NCBI GenBank assembly: GCA_024280975.1
Contig: JAMXLQ010000289.1
Span: 1 to 22,810 of the forward strand
Direction: 5' to 3'
Length of the DNA stretch: 22,810 nt
DNA from: Methanosarcina sp.
GTDB lineage: Archaea > Halobacteriota > Methanosarcinia > Methanosarcinales > Methanosarcinaceae
Positions 1 to 6,249 of this stretch are shown one piece after another. Below the pieces are notes generated by a model that worked only from the letters and a program-made list of their open reading frames with translations, was not told the origin of the DNA and searched no databases. A program made the position numbers and the translations under genes. Each line of letters begins with the position of its first letter. The first letter of the stretch is position 1.

Positions 1-190
1 AAATCTACTTTAACCAGCTCCGATAAACATACTGTTTACTAGCTTTCATATACATTATCACACTAACTGTAAGCTAGATGCATGGCTGGAGTACTGCAGC
101 TAATACTGGCAATGCTGAGTACTTACAGCTAATGCCGGTTAAGATTTACAGGTTAAAATATCAAAATAAAATTGAGGTGTTGGTTCAAAT

Positions 191-799
191 ATGCTTACAG
201 ATATAGAAGGTAGGGCTGCAGTCAAACTTGCAAGGAAAACGATTGAATCGTTCTTATCTGAGGAAAGGCTTCCGGAGCCTCAGGAACTGGGTTTTGAGCT
301 TTCACCGGTTTTCAGGGAGAAGAGGGGGGTTTTTGTCACGCTCACGGAAAACGGGTTACTTAGAGGCTGTATAGGTCACCCGTTTCCCGATTCCACACTT
401 GAGGACGCAATTATGGATTCTGCAATTTCTGCGGCAACTCGCGACCCTCGCTTTCCGCCGGTGAGAGAAGATGAATTGGATTCTCTGGTTGTTGAGGTAA
501 CAATTCTTACTCCACCTGAAAAGATTAGCGCTCCTGCCGAAGAACTTCCTGAGCGTATAGAGATTGGAAAACATGGCCTTATTGTGAAACAGGGCTACTG
601 TCAGGGACTGCTCCTTCCTCAGGTCGCCCCCGAGTACAATATGGATTCGCTTGAGTTTCTGGGCCATACCTGCCTTAAGGCCGGCCTTTCACCTGATGCC
701 TGGCTCAAAGGAGCCGAGGTATCCTGTTTCGAAGGACAGATTTTCAAGGAAAAAGAACCCCAGAGCGAGGTTATTGAGGAAAATCCTTCACGTGAATGA
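191..799 (+). CDS. AMMECR1-domain protein
   Basis: This 202-residue protein belongs to the AMMECR1 family, which occurs in archaea, some bacteria and eukaryotes and has no established biochemical activity. The family signature LRGCIGH is at residues 57-63, and the following stretch (DAIMDSAISAATRDPRFPPV and the VEVTILTPPE strand) matches the family core. The length is usual for archaeal members. The ATG at 191 is preceded by GAGGTG about 12 nt upstream, and MLTDIEGRAAVKLARK is a typical family N-terminus. The last ~15 residues are charged and probably disordered. It appears monocistronic: no + strand gene follows before the convergent hsp20. The family call is secure; the function is unknown. 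Confidence 0.93.
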   Translation: MLTDIEGRAAVKLARKTIESFLSEERLPEPQELGFELSPVFREKRGVFVTLTENGLLRGCIGHPFPDSTLEDAIMDSAISAATRDPRFPPVREDELDSLVVEVTILTPPEKISAPAEELPERIEIGKHGLIVKQGYCQGLLLPQVAPEYNMDSLEFLGHTCLKAGLSPDAWLKGAEVSCFEGQIFKEKEPQSEVIEENPSRE

Positions 800-891
800 A
801 TTCCTCCAGTCTCTAAAACACTTGCTGCTCCTGAGAGTTTACCAAGGCGAGCAATATACTCCATAGGAAGATAAATAAAAAAGCTCAAACT

Positions 892-1045
892 CTATAAAAA
901 TAAACGAAAAAGGCTCAATTCTAAAAAGGATAAGTAAAAAAGTTGAATTTTAGAAAAAATAAGTGAGGAATAGATCGAATGTTTACTGCGGGCAGCTTTC
1001 TAGCTTTCAAAATTCAGTTTCTGAGCCTGCCCGCAGGTTTTTCCT
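892..1045 (+). ncRNA. candidate small transcript, TATA box to hairpin terminator
   Basis: A TATA-like CTATAAAAA at 892-900 lies about 85 nt before a perfect 10-bp inverted repeat (CTGCGGGCAG 986-995, CTGCCCGCAG 1027-1036) followed by GTTTTTCC. Between them is an 8-bp hairpin (TTCTAAAA 919-926, TTTTAGAA 948-955). A 22-codon frame (ATG 979, stop 1045-1047) preceded by GAGGA overlaps the inverted repeat and could be a leader peptide. The pieces are visible in the sequence; that they form one transcription unit is inference. The stem alone could simply terminate read-through from the AMMECR1 gene. Confidence 0.25.
986..1041 (+). terminator. hairpin with T-tract downstream of the AMMECR1 gene
   Basis: A perfect 10-bp GC-rich inverted repeat (986-995 with 1027-1036, loop of 31 nt) is followed by five T residues on the + strand. 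It lies 190 nt after the AMMECR1 stop and faces the convergent hsp20, a sensible position for a terminator. The long loop is unusual for a simple intrinsic terminator. Confidence 0.45.
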
Positions 1046-1115
1046 AACTCCGGGCGTTTTTTAATTTTCGATAAAGCTGAAATCCGGCTTATCTGGATTT
1101 TGATCTCCCTAATTC

Positions 1116-1140
1116 CAGGCATTCGTATTCTGAATGCCTG
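1116..1140 (-). terminator. hairpin at the 3' end of hsp20
   Basis: A perfect 9-bp inverted repeat, CAGGCATTC (1116-1124) and GAATGCCTG (1132-1140) with a 7-nt loop, starts 2 nt after the hsp20 stop codon. There is no long T-tract on the minus strand, so it may stabilise or process the 3' end rather than terminate. A second stem (1080-1087 with 1093-1100, one wobble pair) lies just beyond. Confidence 0.45.
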
Positions 1141-1141
1141 T

Positions 1142-1600
1142 TTATTCAATCTGGATTCTTTTCCCGGTTACAGATTTCGTTTTCGGCAGCTTAACTGTTA
1201 AGACCCCATTTTTGAGCTGAGCATTTGCTCCTTCCTCGATTACGCCCTCGGGGAGAGGAATTTCGCGGTAATAGCGCATGAAAGAACGCTCTTTTCTGAG
1301 GTAACCTTCTTTTTCAGTCTCTTCTTCTTTCCCTTTTCCTGCACTGATTACTAGAACATTGTCCTTTAGATTGAGCTCAACGTTCTCCCTATCAACCCCG
1401 GGAAGGTCAGTTGTCACAATTACTTTGTCGTCTTCTTCCACAACATCGGTCAACGGGGAAAATGTTTCTGTCCCAAATCGGCTTTCCAGTGCAGGGAAAG
1501 TCCTGAACACCTGTTCCATATAATTCTGCATTCTTCTAATCTCATCAAATGGGTCCCAACTATATACATCACGGTCTGTTCTTTTTATTGGCAATCTCAT
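1142..1600 (-). CDS. hsp20: Hsp20 / alpha-crystallin small heat shock protein
   Basis: This 152-residue small heat shock protein is an ATP-independent chaperone that holds unfolding proteins, usually as a cytoplasmic oligomer. Residues 1-46 are a short N-terminal arm (DPFDEIRRMQNYMEQVF is typical of archaeal Hsp20). The alpha-crystallin domain runs from about 47 to 141, with VVTTDLPGV-type strands and the signature ANAQLKNGVLTVKLPK near residues 125-140. The C-terminus carries the oligomerising I-x-I motif (IQI, 149-151). The ATG is preceded by GGAGGAGG (complement of 1610-1617) with 9 nt spacing. A TATA box about 110 nt upstream gives a leader of roughly 85 nt. It converges on the AMMECR1 gene. 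Confidence 0.95.
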   Translation of the reverse strand: MRLPIKRTDRDVYSWDPFDEIRRMQNYMEQVFRTFPALESRFGTETFSPLTDVVEEDDKVIVTTDLPGVDRENVELNLKDNVLVISAGKGKEEETEKEGYLRKERSFMRYYREIPLPEGVIEEGANAQLKNGVLTVKLPKTKSVTGKRIQIE

Positions 1601-1706
1601 ATACAGATTCCTCCTCCGATCCAGGATTCATCGATCTAAGCTTTTCCGATTTCAGACTTTTCTGATTTCAGGTTTGCTTTTCTTTCAGTTTTCCTGCTTT
1701 TATTTG

Positions 1707-1715
1707 ATTTTATAG
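1707..1715 (-). promoter_or_regulatory. TATA box of hsp20
   Basis: The minus strand reads CTATAAAAT here, a good archaeal TATA element. Transcription should start about 25 nt further on, near 1685, giving an ~85-nt leader before the hsp20 start. The leader carries two GATTTCAG-like repeats (1636-1665) and the strong GGAGGAGG ribosome binding site. Any thermosensor role of the leader is speculation. Confidence 0.5.
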
Positions 1716-1759
1716 TGGTTTGTGATCTGTAAATTTGGCATTAGTCCAGAACAGTTACT

Positions 1760-1905
1760 ATCTCTCCGCAGAGAACTGCCTGAAAAGTACGGGAAGAATA
1801 GCGGCGGAGGTCCGTTTTTAATCTTACCCGCCTTTTACAGGCACGATGACCGAGAGCTCAAGGCTCTCATACTCTTCTCAAAGGGAGGATAAATCCGTTT
1901 TTTGA
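1760..1905. other. GC-rich, strongly base-paired intergenic segment
   Basis: This gene-free stretch is far richer in G+C than its surroundings and is a chain of stem-loops: CTCT/AGAG at 1760-1771; a long stem, 1777-1793 (TGCCTGAAAAG, CGGG) with 1827-1843 (CCCG, CTTTT, CAGGCA) with small bulges; a CGGA/TCCG stem nested inside at 1805-1814; and GAGAGC/GCTCTC at 1852-1868. A minus-strand TATAAATA (1944-1953) could drive transcription through it. It is either a structured RNA or a decayed repeat or gene remnant: the minus strand has short open stretches but no frame longer than ~35 codons. The rest of 1601-2217 shows no gene. Confidence 0.4.
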
Positions 1906-2191
1906 AGGCGGCACAGGCTCGTCTTCAGTCTGTTCGCAGGTATTTATAGCATAACTGGTGGGCAGCACTTACAGTTATTATTAAGTGACTCTGTAAGAAG
2001 GTTATTGTTCCACAGTTACTACCCTATAGTTAGGGTTGTTTATATTTAATGTTTTTGCTTACTATGGGCTTAATAGTTATATAGTCAATTAGTTGTTACG
2101 AAAATTGCATAACCATAGAAAAAATATGATTCAGATGCATAATTAATTAGCAAGATTATTAATATAGTTTAATCTGGAGATTGAAATCTAG

Positions 2192-2230
2192 TCTAATTTA
2201 TTCTAATTTATTCTAATTTATTCTAATTTG
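2192..2230. repeat. tandem decamer repeat (TCTAATTTAT x ~4)
   Basis: Four consecutive copies of the decamer TCTAATTTAT (the last imperfect) cover the stop codon of the GNAT gene and its immediate downstream sequence. The gene's stop (complement of 2218-2220) lies inside the array, so copy-number changes could alter the C-terminus. Confidence 0.8.
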
Positions 2231-2649
2231 TCCCATTCCATCAAAATCTGCATGTGATCTGTATATTCATCAATCTCTTCCCCGGCTACCACAAATCCAC
2301 ACATTTCATAAAAGCAAAAGGCACTCTTATTCTCCTTGTAGACCTTGAGGGAAAGCTTCCTTTTCAGGATTTTTGCATACTCAAGAAGAGCCTTGCCGAT
2401 TCCTCTCCTCTGCAATTCCGGCGCAACGAAGAGAGCGCAAACTCTTTCCCCAACAAGGGAGATGAATCCTGCGACTTGCCTGTCTTCCTGGAAAACAAAG
2501 TTTTCGGCAAGTGGTAGGTACTTCTCCTTCATTGCACCTTTTTGCAAGGCCCAGAATGATGCCGGGATAAAAGAGTGAGCAATGACGGAAGCTTCGTACC
2601 AGATTCTTACCATATCTTCGAGATCGGCTTTCCTATAACTTCGGATCAA
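2218..2649 (-). CDS. GNAT-family N-acetyltransferase (YjaB-like)
   Basis: This 143-residue protein has the GNAT fold, which transfers an acetyl group from acetyl-CoA to an amine; the substrate cannot be told from sequence. Motif A, with the acetyl-CoA pyrophosphate loop QRRGIG, is at residues 80-85 after the ALFVAPEL strand, and motif B (FCFYEMCGF, 111-119) carries the usual Tyr. The overall pattern (HSFIPASFW..., VAGFISL..., ALFVAPELQRRGIG) resembles bacterial YjaB-type acetyltransferases. The start is a TTG (complement of 2647-2649), supported by AGGAAAG 8 nt upstream and no better start. The 3' end runs into a decamer repeat array. It stands alone, between an intergenic region and the small gene at 2992. 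Confidence 0.88.
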   Translation of the reverse strand: MIRSYRKADLEDMVRIWYEASVIAHSFIPASFWALQKGAMKEKYLPLAENFVFQEDRQVAGFISLVGERVCALFVAPELQRRGIGKALLEYAKILKRKLSLKVYKENKSAFCFYEMCGFVVAGEEIDEYTDHMQILMEWDKLE

Positions 2650-2991
2650 TTTATCGACTTTCCTGTGTTTTATATTTTGTTAATTTACCTATATTTCAGA
2701 TTAATTTACGATTTCCCTGTAATTTTAGAACAATCTATCAGTTTTCTCACTTTGACTCTTTTACTTTATATAAATAAACAAGTATCCTCATAAATCAAGT
2801 ATCGAAACCTGACAGAGCCTGAAAATCCCTGATTGTAAGAACTGTTAATAAAAAGTTGAGAGAAAAGCAAGGTATATATAGAGGGAAAATAGTCTAAAAA
2901 ATGCTAGACCGAAATGGCTTCGGCCTGAAAAAAAGTTTTCATTAAAATTTGTCCGAATTAAAAAGAAAAAGTCGGAAAAACTTTCTATCAT
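2650..2991. other. AT-rich intergenic region, no further gene seen
   Basis: I see no coding frame with a credible start here. The segment contains minus-strand TATA-like elements for the GNAT gene (around 2669-2678 and 2762-2775) and, at its right end, the terminator of the small minus-strand gene. Plus-strand frames crossing 2949-3247 are antisense to that gene and lack ribosome binding sites. Confidence 0.5.
2896..2926 (-). terminator. intrinsic-type terminator of the small gene 2992-3162
   Basis: On the minus strand the stem AGGCCGAA/TTCGGTCT (8 pairs, one G-T; complement of 2919-2926 and 2906-2913, 5-nt loop) is followed after 4 nt by six T residues (complement of 2896-2901). It lies 65 nt beyond the stop codon of the small gene, supporting that gene as a real transcription unit. 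Confidence 0.65.
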
Positions 2992-3162
2992 TCACTCCAT
3001 TGACTCGATTTGGTAGATCAAGTCATTGGTGTACTTTTCGGAAAACTCCGCATGTGGATTGCATGGAACGATCTTTACCAGCTTCCCAAATCTGGATACG
3101 TACATGTCAGGCCCATGTGAAGTTTTCACTTTTGTAAACGTGTATCCGTTCACAAAGGTCAC
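2992..3162 (-). CDS. small uncharacterised protein, 56 residues
   Basis: I do not recognise this protein. The frame starts with GTG (complement of 3160-3162) behind a GGAGGT ribosome binding site (complement of 3170-3175) at 8 nt spacing, and ends 65 nt before a hairpin/T-tract terminator. The product begins MTFVNGYTFTKVKTSHGPDM and ends IYQIESME. It has no signal peptide or membrane segment, a single Cys in VPCNPH, a basic and aromatic first half, and an acidic C-terminal helix. Base composition is higher in GC than the surrounding DNA, as expected for a coding stretch. The spacing of signals makes a real small protein likely; the function is unknown. Confidence 0.72.
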   Translation of the reverse strand: MTFVNGYTFTKVKTSHGPDMYVSRFGKLVKIVPCNPHAEFSEKYTNDLIYQIESME

Positions 3163-3603
3163 TATTTTAACCTCCAGTAGTTATTATGTCGGGTATTCTA
3201 TATTAAAATTTTTTTACTTAATAATCGTTATAGATTCTGGCTTCTAGTCCCGAAATAAACCTCAAACTGATCTCAATCGAGATATAATTATATAACCAAT
3301 AAAATAGAAGCTTACAAAGAGCTTCGAAAAAATAAAGGTCATTTTTAAAACTTATTAACAAAAGTTCGCTAGCCTTTTTATTGCTTAATATTAATTTCCT
3401 GATGTTATCTGGTGAATCCACCTTCAAGAGTAAGTTCTGGTAAATAAAAAATTAGTTTGGGGTCAAATTAACTCAGGACCAAAAGAGGTCGGTAATAGAA
3501 AAGATTAGAAACAGAAAAGGCCGGTACTAAAAAGATTGAGGTTAAATAAGACTGGGACCAGAAAATTTCAGGTCCAGAAAAGTTTGGAGTTGGCCTGGAA
3601 TTA
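3163..3603. other. intergenic region with degenerate purine-rich repeats
   Basis: No convincing gene is seen. There is a 6-bp stem GAAGCT/AGCTTC (3307-3312, 3320-3325) and, at 3475-3590, a purine-rich run with an imperfect ~32-bp repetition (GGTCGGTAATAGAAAAGATT followed by GGCCGGTACTAAAAAGATT). The stem CTGGGACC/GGTCCAG (3553-3577, one bulge) just downstream of the minus-strand gene ending at 3604 may act in its 3'-end formation. A 69-codon minus-strand frame (3218-3427) has only a TTG start without a ribosome binding site. Confidence 0.4.
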
Positions 3604-4023
3604 CTACACTTTCTCTATTATTTTAAATAGTTCATCTTCGTCTCTGGCAAGGGCAACTATAGCCATCTCGATCATTAGATTAACAATCCCGTTTGATAAA
3701 GATCTGAAATCAGTTCTAAGCCCTACAACAGGCTTATCTTTTGCATAAGCATAACCAATCTCCCAGGCAGTTCCTGAGTCCACATCTACCCCGTCAAGGA
3801 CCGCAACTACAATGTCTGAGCTGTCCACTCCTTCCACACACTTCTTGAAAATAAGCTTCTGATTCTGGTTTTCGCGTTCATCTGTAGTGTCCTCTGCGTC
3901 TTCCTGAGGCAAAAAAACTGAGAACTCTTTTTTTACCAGCAAATCCTTAATTTTTAGGTTATATTCGAGTTCCGCATGGGTGAAAAGTGGACCCGCAAGG
4001 TAGATTTTCTTCTTTTTATTCAT
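3604..4023 (-). CDS. nucleoside 2-deoxyribosyltransferase family protein
   Basis: This 139-residue protein belongs to the PF05014 family, whose members exchange or hydrolyse the N-glycosidic bond of deoxynucleosides or deoxynucleotides. The hallmark N-terminal strand YLAGPLF is at residues 8-14, and the active-site segment DSGTAWEIGYA is at 82-92 with the expected nucleophilic Glu at 88, preceded by SDIVVAVLDGVDVD. This supports a nucleotide salvage or house-cleaning role; transferase and 5'-phosphate N-hydrolase (RCL-like) activities cannot be separated from sequence. The ATG at 4023 is chosen over a TTG at 4059 because GAAGGGAAG lies just upstream. TATATATAG (complement of about 4046-4054) would give a very short leader. 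Confidence 0.88.
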   Translation of the reverse strand: MNKKKKIYLAGPLFTHAELEYNLKIKDLLVKKEFSVFLPQEDAEDTTDERENQNQKLIFKKCVEGVDSSDIVVAVLDGVDVDSGTAWEIGYAYAKDKPVVGLRTDFRSLSNGIVNLMIEMAIVALARDEDELFKIIEKV

Positions 4024-4407
4024 TTTTCTTCCCTTCACTTCAGAAGCTATATATAACAAATTTTGTTATAGTAAGAGGCTCTAGAGGTAAAATAGTTTCT
4101 TTATCAATTTCCGTTTCTGGTGCTAAGGGCCTTACTAAATGGTCTAATTTCATATGGAATACACTTATATATTAAAAATTTAAGTTTTACTGATCCAAAA
4201 TTAAAAATATGACTCGCTCTCTTTATAATAATGAATGAAAAATGGACATTTAATTTCTGGACAATTGGGGTTAATTCCGGCTATGAGATTTTCTTAATCA
4301 TCAGCGGTTTCTTGCTGGATCCCTTAAGCCGGGAAAAATAGATGCCTGATTCTTAACAAAAGCGGGCTTCCATCGGTGAATTCTGGTCTTCAGCATGAGG
4401 TTTAAAT

Positions 4408-4531
4408 AAAAGTTATCGATTTTCATAATCAATAACTTTTAAGTAGAATTTCCATTAATATCGGTTATTAAAGAACATCTCTATTGATATTGATTATGAA
4501 ATAACATTTCCATCGAAAATGTGAGTTTAAG
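4408..4531 (+). promoter_or_regulatory. dyads and 29-bp degenerate repeats upstream of argC
   Basis: A hairpin, AAAAGTTAT (4408-4416) with ATAACTTTT (4432-4440) extended by GATT/AATC, is followed by units at an exact 29-bp period (4445-4473, 4474-4502, 4503-4531) sharing ATTTCCAT/ATCTCTAT and TATYGRTTAT cores. In addition, 4421-4434 (TTTCATAATCAATA) is a perfect 14-bp inverted repeat of 4488-4501, so two mutually exclusive pairings are possible. The segment lies 140-270 bp before argC, suggesting a multi-site operator or attenuator; the regulator is unknown. The remainder of 4024-4665 has no credible gene. Confidence 0.45.
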
Positions 4532-4674
4532 GCTAAATAATGTGGTCATATGGCCAGAATCTCTCTGTAAACAGAGTAAGTGATCTTAGATTATCAACAG
4601 GAAAACATTTTGCGTTTAGTTTTCTATAAACAAATTCAATTATCTTGCATTGATATAAATAGGCAGTGACAGTT

Positions 4675-5688
4675 ATGATCGAGGCTGGAATAATAGGAGC
4701 TTCAGGATATACAGGAGGAGAACTCCTTCGCTTACTCGTCAATCACCCCAATGTCAAGCTGGAGCTGGCAACTTCCAGAAGCCTTGTAGGGAAGCCGGTA
4801 ACAAGCACGCACAAGCATCTTGAAGGTTTCCTGGATCTCAAATATGAAAATCCTGATTCTGAAGATATCAAGGAGCGCTGTGATGTAGTCTTTCTTGCAG
4901 TGCCTCACGGATCTGCTATGAATTATGTGCCTGGGTTGCTTGACGGCCATACCAAAGTTGTCGACCTTAGTGCGGACTACAGGCTTGAAACTTCGGAATT
5001 TGAAAAAATTTACGGGCTAAAGCATAGCGACCCGAGGAATGCCGTTTACGGGCTTGTAGAGCTCCATCCCGAAGTTGCAGAAGAGAATTTCGTGGCAAAC
5101 CCAGGATGTTTTCCCACAGGTGCAACCCTTGCAGCAGCTCCTCTTGCGGCAGCCGGACTTATTGACATTGCAGTTTTTGATTCCAAAACAGGAATTTCAG
5201 GGGCTGGTATCTCACCTACTCAAAATTCACATTATCCAAACCTTGCGGAAAATATCATCCCATACAAGCTTACAGCCCACAGGCACAGGGCTGAAATCGT
5301 CCAGGAACTAACAGGGCTTGATGGAAAGCTCCGGAACATCAACTTCACTCCCCACGTAATTCCATCTATCAGGGGGATCTTTACAACTGCTCACCTTTTT
5401 ACAAAAGAACCTCTCTCCATGGATGACTTGAAGACAATTTATGAAGGATTCTACAGGGATAGGCCGTTTATCAGGTTCCCTTCAGGAATTCCTTCCCTTA
5501 CTGCAGTCAGAGGCTCTAACTTCTGCGATATAAGCTTTGAAGCGGATAAGGAAAATAACAGGGTTGTTGTGCTCTCGGCAATTGACAACCTGGTCAAAGG
5601 CGCATCAGGGCAGGCTGTCCAGAATATGAACCTCATGTTTGGGCTGGATGAGACAAGTGGGCTCTGGCTGCCTGCGGCGGCTCCGTAA
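4675..5688 (+). CDS. argC: N-acetyl-gamma-glutamyl-phosphate reductase
   Basis: ArgC catalyses the NADPH-dependent reduction of N-acetylglutamyl phosphate to N-acetylglutamate semialdehyde, the third step of arginine synthesis, in the cytoplasm. From the ATG at 4675 it is 337 residues, the normal length. The Rossmann motif GASGYTGGEL is near residues 8-17. The catalytic Cys lies in NPGCFPTGA (Cys145) and the HRHRAE motif supplies the active-site His (around 202-204). A GTG at 4666 would add three residues, but MIEAGIIGASGYTG is the standard family start. A TATA-like CTATAAAC (about 4623-4630) lies upstream. It is followed 74 nt later by a CBS-domain gene and then argJ, forming a probable arginine operon. 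Confidence 0.96.
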   Translation: MIEAGIIGASGYTGGELLRLLVNHPNVKLELATSRSLVGKPVTSTHKHLEGFLDLKYENPDSEDIKERCDVVFLAVPHGSAMNYVPGLLDGHTKVVDLSADYRLETSEFEKIYGLKHSDPRNAVYGLVELHPEVAEENFVANPGCFPTGATLAAAPLAAAGLIDIAVFDSKTGISGAGISPTQNSHYPNLAENIIPYKLTAHRHRAEIVQELTGLDGKLRNINFTPHVIPSIRGIFTTAHLFTKEPLSMDDLKTIYEGFYRDRPFIRFPSGIPSLTAVRGSNFCDISFEADKENNRVVVLSAIDNLVKGASGQAVQNMNLMFGLDETSGLWLPAAAP

Positions 5689-5762
5689 ACAAAGCTCAAG
5701 CGAGAAAATATAACTGGTGACGGATTAAAGTAAATAATGGAATTATCTCAAGGGGTAGTCAG

Positions 5763-6230
5763 ATGAAGGTAAAAGATGTCATGAACCCGAACGTTGTTTT
5801 CTGCAAGCCTGACGATACAGTCCGGGAAGCGGCAAAAATATTGAAGGAAAAGAGTATCAGTGGAATTCCTGTCCTTGAAGGCGAAAAGCTTGTAGGAATA
5901 TTGAGTGAAGCAGATCTGCTGAGACTACTGATACTCCCCGAAAGAGGGGAACTCTGGCTTCCAAGCCCCTTTGAGGTTATAGAGGTTCCTATCAGGGAAC
6001 TCCTTGGCTGGGAAGAAACAAAGGAGATGCTTTCTGATGTAGGTTCCACAAAAGTAGAAGAGATCATGACAAAGGAAGTGCACACGATTTCCTCTGAAGC
6101 ATCCGTAGAAGAAGCTTCTGAACACATGATAAGGCATAAGATCAACAGGCTTCCTGTAACTGACGAGGACAACCGCGTAGTAGGTATTGTTACTCGCGGT
6201 GATATTATTGAAGGTCTTGCAAAGCTTTGA
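5763..6230 (+). CDS. CBS-domain pair protein
   Basis: This 155-residue stand-alone Bateman module consists of two CBS domains. The first (about 1-60) begins VKDVMNPNVVFCKPDDTVREA and includes SGIPVLEGEKLVGILSEADLL. The second (about 95-155) begins VEEIMTKEVHTISSEASVEEA and includes NRLPVTDEDNRVVGIVTRGDII. CBS pairs commonly bind AMP, ATP or SAM and act as energy sensors. No catalytic domain is attached. AAGGGG lies upstream of the ATG at 5763. The gene sits between argC and argJ, 19 nt before argJ's start, so it is probably co-transcribed with them. A role sensing adenylates for arginine synthesis is inference from position only. Confidence 0.93.
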   Translation: MKVKDVMNPNVVFCKPDDTVREAAKILKEKSISGIPVLEGEKLVGILSEADLLRLLILPERGELWLPSPFEVIEVPIRELLGWEETKEMLSDVGSTKVEEIMTKEVHTISSEASVEEASEHMIRHKINRLPVTDEDNRVVGIVTRGDIIEGLAKL

Positions 6231-6249
6231 GGGAAAAGGAGAGTCTTTC

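Noticed and set aside
1077..1097. GAAATCCGGCTTAT resembles the conserved 3' end of RNase P RNA.
   Set aside because: The ~350 nt upstream is AMMECR1 coding sequence and AT-rich spacer, without the other conserved RNase P regions. The match is explained by the AAATCC/GGATTT stem.
2949..3247. Plus-strand open frames of 62 and 73 codons.
   Set aside because: They are antisense to the 56-residue gene on the minus strand, have no ribosome binding sites, and encode low-complexity, unlikely proteins.
3218..3427. 69-codon minus-strand frame in AT-rich DNA.
   Set aside because: TTG start without a ribosome binding site, AT-driven composition, and no recognisable feature.
4231..4341. 36-codon frame starting ATG AAT GAA with a hydrophobic middle.
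   Set aside because: No ribosome binding site; a TATA-like TTTATAATA directly abuts the ATG, which leaves no room for a transcript start.
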